A DNA stretch of 35,516 nucleotides from an uncultured Eubacterium sp. (GTDB lineage Bacteria > Bacillota > Clostridia > Lachnospirales > Lachnospiraceae): the NCBI GenBank assembly GCA_910577225.1, contig CAJTMV010000040.1, forward strand, positions 1 to 35,516, in the 5' to 3' direction. Below the pieces are notes generated by a model that saw only the letters and a program-made list of their open reading frames with translations, was not told the DNA's origin and did not search any database. Shown piece by piece: positions 31,894 to 35,516 of the stretch. Position 1 is the first letter of the stretch. Every line of letters starts with the position of its first letter. A program made the position numbers and the translations under genes.

Positions 31894-32697
31894 TTACCCT
31901 CCAATCTGACATTCGATGCCGGATGCCTGTCTTGCGGTATGCAGCAGTGTCTGCATCACCTCATCCGACGCAGGCGCCACGTCCCCCATCAGATAATCTC
32001 TGCCAAGTCCGGCGTATTTGTCCTGTCCAAGTCTGTGATACGGCAGCAGATGGATCCGTCTGACCTGTTCCAGCTGTCCGGCAAATGCCGCAATATCACG
32101 AATCTCCTGCACTGTGTCATTAAATCCCGGAATCACCGGAACACGGACGCTTAGTTCTGTCTTGTATTTTTTTTGCATCTTTGCGATTTTTGCCGCGTTT
32201 TCCAGCATCAGCTCATTGCTCCTGCCCGTATATTCCCGATGCTTTTGCGCATTCATATGCTTAATATCCAGCAGATACTGGTCCAGCCACGGCAGAATGC
32301 GCTCGATGACCTCCCATTTCGCGCATCCCATGCTTTCGATTGCCGTAGATATGCCGGATTCCTTCGCTCCCCGTAACAGCGCGGCTGCAAATTCCGGCTG
32401 GCAGAGGCTCTCTCCTCCGGAAAGCGTCATGCCTCCCTGCGTCCTGCGGTAATACGCCCGGTCCTTTTTTACTGTCTCAAGCACTTCCCGCACCGTAACA
32501 TCCCGCCCAATCACTTTAGGCTCTCCCTGGACATACATCGTTTGTATCGCATACTCCTGGGATTCGGGATTGCAGCACCAGCGGCACCGCAGCACACAGC
32601 CTTTTAAAAATACGATCGTCCGTATCCCATATCCATCGTGGATGGAGTAACGCTGGATGTCAAAAATGCGGCCCTTTGTCATTTGATAATCTTCCAT
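31894..32697 (-). CDS. Glycyl-radical-enzyme activase (radical SAM)
   Basis: A 267-residue radical-SAM enzyme that installs the glycyl radical on the adjacent diol dehydratase. The [4Fe-4S] motif is Cys34-x3-Cys38-x2-Cys41 ('GCVLRCRWC'), preceded by 'SIHDGYGIRTIVFLKG'. 'MTLSGGESLCQPEFAAALL' is the SAM-binding GGE region, and 'YLLDIKHMNAQKHREYTG' is typical of PFL-activase relatives. The sequence runs straight from the first cluster to 'QTMYVQGEPKVIGRDVTV', without the eight-cysteine ferredoxin-like insert found in several glycerol/choline-type activases; it is thus of the short PflA-like form. It begins 15 bases after the dehydratase stop. Confidence 0.95.
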   Translation of the reverse strand: MEDYQMTKGRIFDIQRYSIHDGYGIRTIVFLKGCVLRCRWCCNPESQEYAIQTMYVQGEPKVIGRDVTVREVLETVKKDRAYYRRTQGGMTLSGGESLCQPEFAAALLRGAKESGISTAIESMGCAKWEVIERILPWLDQYLLDIKHMNAQKHREYTGRSNELMLENAAKIAKMQKKYKTELSVRVPVIPGFNDTVQEIRDIAAFAGQLEQVRRIHLLPYHRLGQDKYAGLGRDYLMGDVAPASDEVMQTLLHTARQASGIECQIGG

Positions 32698-32712
32698 ATC
32701 CGCTTCCTTCCA

Positions 32713-35244
32713 TTAAAAGCCCTGCTGCGTCCGCCTGATAATATCATCCTGCAGCGATCTGGACAGCGTTGTGAACAAAGCGCTGTAGCCTGCCACCCGC
32801 ACAACGAGGTGCTTGTACTGTTCCGGATGTTTCTGCGCGTCCAGGAGCGTTTCCCTGCTCACGACGTTAAACTGCATATGACTGCCCTTCTGGTCAAAAT
32901 ACGCACGGATCAGACCGGTAAAATTCTCAAGCCCCTGCGTACCGCTCAGCGCCGACGGATGGAATTTCTGATTAAACAGGGTGCCGTTGCTTGCGATATA
33001 ATGATCCAGTCTGGCTACGGAATTGGCTGCCGCGGTCGGTCCGTTGACATCTCTGCCTGCCGACGGAGAAACGCCGTCCGCAACCGGCGTATGTGCCAGA
33101 CGTCCGTCCGGCGTCGCTCCGGTCTGCGCGCCAAGCGGTACGTTTGCGGATACCGGATACAGCCCCGCCTGAAACATACCGCCACGCGGATTTTTATAGT
33201 TTTGCAGCGGCTTTGTATAGGTATATGCCACATCTCTTGCAAACGCGTCCACCTGTTCGATATCGTTCCCGAACTTCGGCGCGTCTTCCAGCATCTTTAA
33301 AATACGCGCGCCGCTTTCAGCTACCTGCGGCGCCTGCACCGCCGTTGTGACCGCCTGCAGGATTGCGGTAATTTCCTTTTCCCCGACCGTTTCTCCCGCG
33401 TCCTGCATGCTTTTGGCCGCATTTGCCGCCAGCGCCGCGATATCCTCACGGTTTAAGCCTTTGCCGTAATTCGTCGCCAGCGCGCGTTTTAATTCCTTCA
33501 TGGTCAGTTTCTTTTCCTCATAGACCAGCTTTTTGACCGCATACAAAGAATCCGCCATATTTGCCACGCCAAATCCCTGCGGGCCGGTAAAATTATAGAC
33601 AGCGCCGCCTTCCTGTACCGTCTTTCCACGCTTCATACAATCGTCTACCATGCTGGACAAAAACGGCAGCGGACACCGCTCGGCATGTGCCATATCGATC
33701 GCGTTATCCGCGTTCACAAGCAGCTGAATCGCATATTCCATCTGGGCTTTGTAAGCGCCGTAAAACTGTTCAAAGCTATCCATCTGCCCGACGTCTCCGG
33801 TTTTCAGCCCTACCTGAACGCCCGCGTCCATCCCGTTTGTAAATACAAGCTCCAGCGGACGGCACATATTGAAAAACGCCGCGTCATGCCAGCCCTCGGT
33901 TTTTCCCGCCTTCTGCGGCTCTACACATCCAATAATGTTGTACTCCCGCGCATCCTGCAGCGTCAGTCCTCTGCTGACCAGCGAAGGAATAATAACCTCG
34001 TCGTTATAATATGCCGGCAGGCCGATGCCTGTCCGCGTCAGCTCTGCCGCCCGAATCAGAAATTCATGCGGCGTACCGTTCCACACACGCACAGATAACG
34101 ACGGCTGCGGCAAAAATACATGCATCGACGACTGAATACACATAAACGACAAATCGTTCGTAACATCCATGCCCTCTGCATTCTGTCCGCCCGCAATCAG
34201 GTTCTGGAACAGACTATATCCCGCAAACCCTTCGGCCGACGCGGCATCCCTGCACTTATTTAAATCATTGAGCTTTACCCAGATGCAGTCCATCAATTCC
34301 TGCGCAAACGCGCGGGTAAGCGCTCCGCTTTCTATATCCTTCTTATAATAAGGATACATATACTGATCGAAACGTCCCGGCGAAATCGAATGCCCGCTCG
34401 ACTCGATCTGTAACAGCTGCTGCACAAACCAGAAGGACTGACACGCTTCATAAAACCCGGACGCGCCATTTTCCGGTACATTCGCACAGTTTTGCGCGAT
34501 CACAAGCAGCTCTTTTTTGCGCGCCGGATCCTGGCAGTCCTGCGCCTCTTTCAGCGCCAGCTTCGCGTAACGCTGCGCATAAACGATCGCCGCGTCACAG
34601 CTTATAATTACCGCCTGCAGGAACCGGGACTTTTTCTGGTAATCGCCGTCTGCAAGACTGATCGAGCGCAGCTCGTTTTGTGCCTTTTGCCGAATGCCCG
34701 AAAATCCAATTGCAAGCACCTCTTCATATTTGACCGTCACATGGCCGACCCCGTTATAAAAATAGTTGCCCGGCGTAAACAGATTGTGTTCGATCGCAGA
34801 AAGCGTCTCCGGCTCCATATAAGACGTCGCAAGCTCGCTCGTTGTCTTCCCCTTCCAGTATACATGCGCCTCCCGCAGCTCCTGTTTCGTCTGCTCCGCG
34901 ATATAAAACGGATCCGCCGCACGCGTATGTACCGTATCAAACTCTTCTTCCAGCCATTCATAAGAAAACTCCGGATATGTCTGACAGCCTCTCGGCGCAA
35001 TCGTCGTACTCCCCACAATCAGCTCCAGCTCCCGAATAACAATCGGAATATGCTCCAAAATGTGCCGGAACGCTTTTGCCCTGCGGATCACCATCGGCTC
35101 ATGCTCCGTCTGTTTATAAGATTGCGTAATCAAAACCGCCCGCGCCGATTCAATCTCCGGCATTTTCGCATACAAATGCTCCACCAGCTTCGGAATCCGG
35201 TCCGATTTTGGAATCGGCGTACTGTCATAGCTATATACTCCCAT
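32713..35244 (-). CDS. B12-independent 1,2-propanediol dehydratase (glycyl radical enzyme)
   Basis: An 843-residue glycyl radical enzyme, predicted to dehydrate (S)-1,2-propanediol to propanal. Glycine 819 in 'VRVAGYSALF' carries the radical. Cys440 and Glu442 in 'NIIGCVEPQKAGKTEGWHD' are the thiyl radical site and general acid/base. The N-terminus 'YDSTPIPKSDRIPKLVEHLYAKMPEIE' and overall pattern resemble the Roseburia inulinivorans diol dehydratase rather than choline lyase or pyruvate formate-lyase. No N-terminal encapsulation extension is visible. It is the first gene of the microcompartment locus, behind its own promoter with AraC-like and DeoR-like sites. Glycerol is a possible alternative substrate. 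Confidence 0.95.
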   Translation of the reverse strand: MGVYSYDSTPIPKSDRIPKLVEHLYAKMPEIESARAVLITQSYKQTEHEPMVIRRAKAFRHILEHIPIVIRELELIVGSTTIAPRGCQTYPEFSYEWLEEEFDTVHTRAADPFYIAEQTKQELREAHVYWKGKTTSELATSYMEPETLSAIEHNLFTPGNYFYNGVGHVTVKYEEVLAIGFSGIRQKAQNELRSISLADGDYQKKSRFLQAVIISCDAAIVYAQRYAKLALKEAQDCQDPARKKELLVIAQNCANVPENGASGFYEACQSFWFVQQLLQIESSGHSISPGRFDQYMYPYYKKDIESGALTRAFAQELMDCIWVKLNDLNKCRDAASAEGFAGYSLFQNLIAGGQNAEGMDVTNDLSFMCIQSSMHVFLPQPSLSVRVWNGTPHEFLIRAAELTRTGIGLPAYYNDEVIIPSLVSRGLTLQDAREYNIIGCVEPQKAGKTEGWHDAAFFNMCRPLELVFTNGMDAGVQVGLKTGDVGQMDSFEQFYGAYKAQMEYAIQLLVNADNAIDMAHAERCPLPFLSSMVDDCMKRGKTVQEGGAVYNFTGPQGFGVANMADSLYAVKKLVYEEKKLTMKELKRALATNYGKGLNREDIAALAANAAKSMQDAGETVGEKEITAILQAVTTAVQAPQVAESGARILKMLEDAPKFGNDIEQVDAFARDVAYTYTKPLQNYKNPRGGMFQAGLYPVSANVPLGAQTGATPDGRLAHTPVADGVSPSAGRDVNGPTAAANSVARLDHYIASNGTLFNQKFHPSALSGTQGLENFTGLIRAYFDQKGSHMQFNVVSRETLLDAQKHPEQYKHLVVRVAGYSALFTTLSRSLQDDIIRRTQQGF

Positions 35245-35288
35245 CTGCTTCTTTCTCCTTTCTTTCGCAAACCTCGAGGAATATGTTC

Positions 35289-35317
35289 ATTATACGCGAT
35301 ACGGTCTGCAAAAGCAA
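35289..35317 (-). promoter_or_regulatory. Sigma-A-type promoter of the diol dehydratase operon
   Basis: On the minus strand TTGCTT (35312-35317), exactly 17 bases, then perfect TATAAT (35289-35294), about 45 bases ahead of the dehydratase ATG. The -35 box is weak, which fits a promoter needing an activator. Confidence 0.8.
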
Positions 35318-35320
35318 CAT

Positions 35321-35361
35321 AATTCCACATGAATATTTGGATATTTCACATAATGCAACAT
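35321..35361 (-). promoter_or_regulatory. Candidate AraC-type activator half-sites abutting the -35 box
   Basis: On the minus strand ATGTGGAATT (plus 35321-35330) and ATGTGAAATAT (plus 35341-35351) are direct repeats offset by exactly 21 bases, two helical turns. The nearer one ends three bases before the -35 box. A further related element, ATGTTGCATTATG (35349-35361), overlaps the outer copy. Two direct half-sites 21 bp apart next to -35 is the layout used by AraC and related activators. The YesN-type regulator at 20397-22007 is the obvious candidate. Confidence 0.55.
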
Positions 35362-35377
35362 TTTATCCGATTAATAA

Positions 35378-35402
35378 TGTTTGTTTTTAGTTGTTTTTGA
35401 TT
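35378..35402 (-). promoter_or_regulatory. Probable DeoR operator upstream of the dehydratase promoter
   Basis: On the plus strand TGTTTGTTTT (35378-35387) and TAGTTGTTTT (35388-35397), followed by TGATT, repeat with a 10-base period as in the aldolase operators. It lies about 80 bases upstream of the -10 box, behind the AraC-type half-sites. Confidence 0.5.
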
Positions 35403-35425
35403 TATCTATTGGGGAAACTTTTAGA

Positions 35426-35516
35426 TGGCTGCGCGGACGTGTCCGTGAGCGCTGGCAGGCGCCTGGAACCGGCGGCAGGGGACTGAGCGGACAAGGGCAA
35501 CGCTGCGGTGAACTAA
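35426..35516. repeat. GC-rich repeat, right copy of the inverted pair
   Basis: The reverse complement of this segment aligns with 16-107 over its whole length, with one single-base gap. The outer 22 bases and the inner 17 bases are identical and the middle is diverged. The window ends at its last base. No gene lies between it and the dehydratase promoter region. Confidence 0.75.

Noticed and set aside
34492..35322. 276-codon plus-strand open frame opposite the dehydratase
   Set aside because: Arg/Leu-rich antisense shadow of a strongly conserved glycyl radical enzyme; it has no recognisable domain.
1..35516. tRNA, rRNA and prophage genes looked for
   Set aside because: No tRNA-like cloverleaf, ribosomal RNA stretch, integrase or phage structural gene was recognised by eye; a dedicated tRNA/rRNA scan was not possible.

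Overview
The window looks like chromosomal DNA of an anaerobic Bacillota, most likely a gut Lachnospiraceae (Blautia, Roseburia or Lachnoclostridium type). The reasons are the strong GGAGG-type ribosome sites, the family make-up (RbsABC-type sugar ABC systems, YesM/YesN-type two-component regulators) and a B12-independent glycyl-radical propanediol microcompartment. This is judged from protein and motif recognition only; no database search was run. Almost everything is on the minus strand; the one clear plus-strand gene is an M56 (BlaR1-like) peptidase at 5.7-8.1 kb.

Region 1 (1-5.5 kb) is ordinary chromosomal content. It holds an 18-bp tandem repeat next to a GC-rich repeat, a DUF2164-like small protein, a Cache-domain chemoreceptor, a class I aspartate-type aminotransferase, the AAA+ ATPase RarA and an HPr-like phosphocarrier. 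Region 2 (5.6-8.2 kb) holds the BlaR1-like peptidase with a duplicated C-terminal module and no adjacent BlaI.

Region 3 (8.2-22 kb) is L-fucose uptake and entry. In order of transcription (right to left) it comprises a YesN-like response regulator, a YesM-like histidine kinase and a membrane-anchored sugar-binding sensor protein. These are followed by an ABC importer (two permeases, duplicated ATPase, lipoprotein binding protein), an unrecognised 146-residue protein, a RhaB-type FGGY kinase, L-fucose isomerase and fucose mutarotase.

Region 4 (22-35.3 kb) is a complete glycyl-radical microcompartment locus, of the fucose/rhamnose-degrading type described as GRM5. It encodes the diol dehydratase and its radical-SAM activase, a PduU/EutS-like shell protein, a class II fuculose/rhamnulose-phosphate aldolase, a PduO-C/GlcG-like protein and CoA-acylating aldehyde dehydrogenase. 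It also encodes a zinc alcohol dehydrogenase, four canonical-order hexameric shell proteins, PduL, a EutN-type vertex protein, a PduS-like flavin/Fe-S oxidoreductase, a PduT-like Fe-S shell protein and a DeoR-family regulator. The inferred route is fucose -> fuculose -> fuculose-1-phosphate -> DHAP + lactaldehyde. Lactaldehyde is then reduced to 1,2-propanediol, dehydrated to propanal, and split into propanol and propionyl-CoA/propionyl-phosphate.

The most interesting points are regulatory and architectural. TGTT-based direct repeats with exact 10-bp spacing (probable DeoR operators) lie at three promoters of the regulon, and AraC-type half-sites 21 bp apart abut the -35 of the dehydratase promoter. 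A 13-bp perfect palindrome overlaps the -35 of the ABC promoter. One shell-protein gene has two well-formed starts (a PduB/PduB'-like arrangement). The aldolase carries a cysteine-rich linker before a C-terminal encapsulation helix. Imperfect ~91-bp inverted repeats bracket the whole window.
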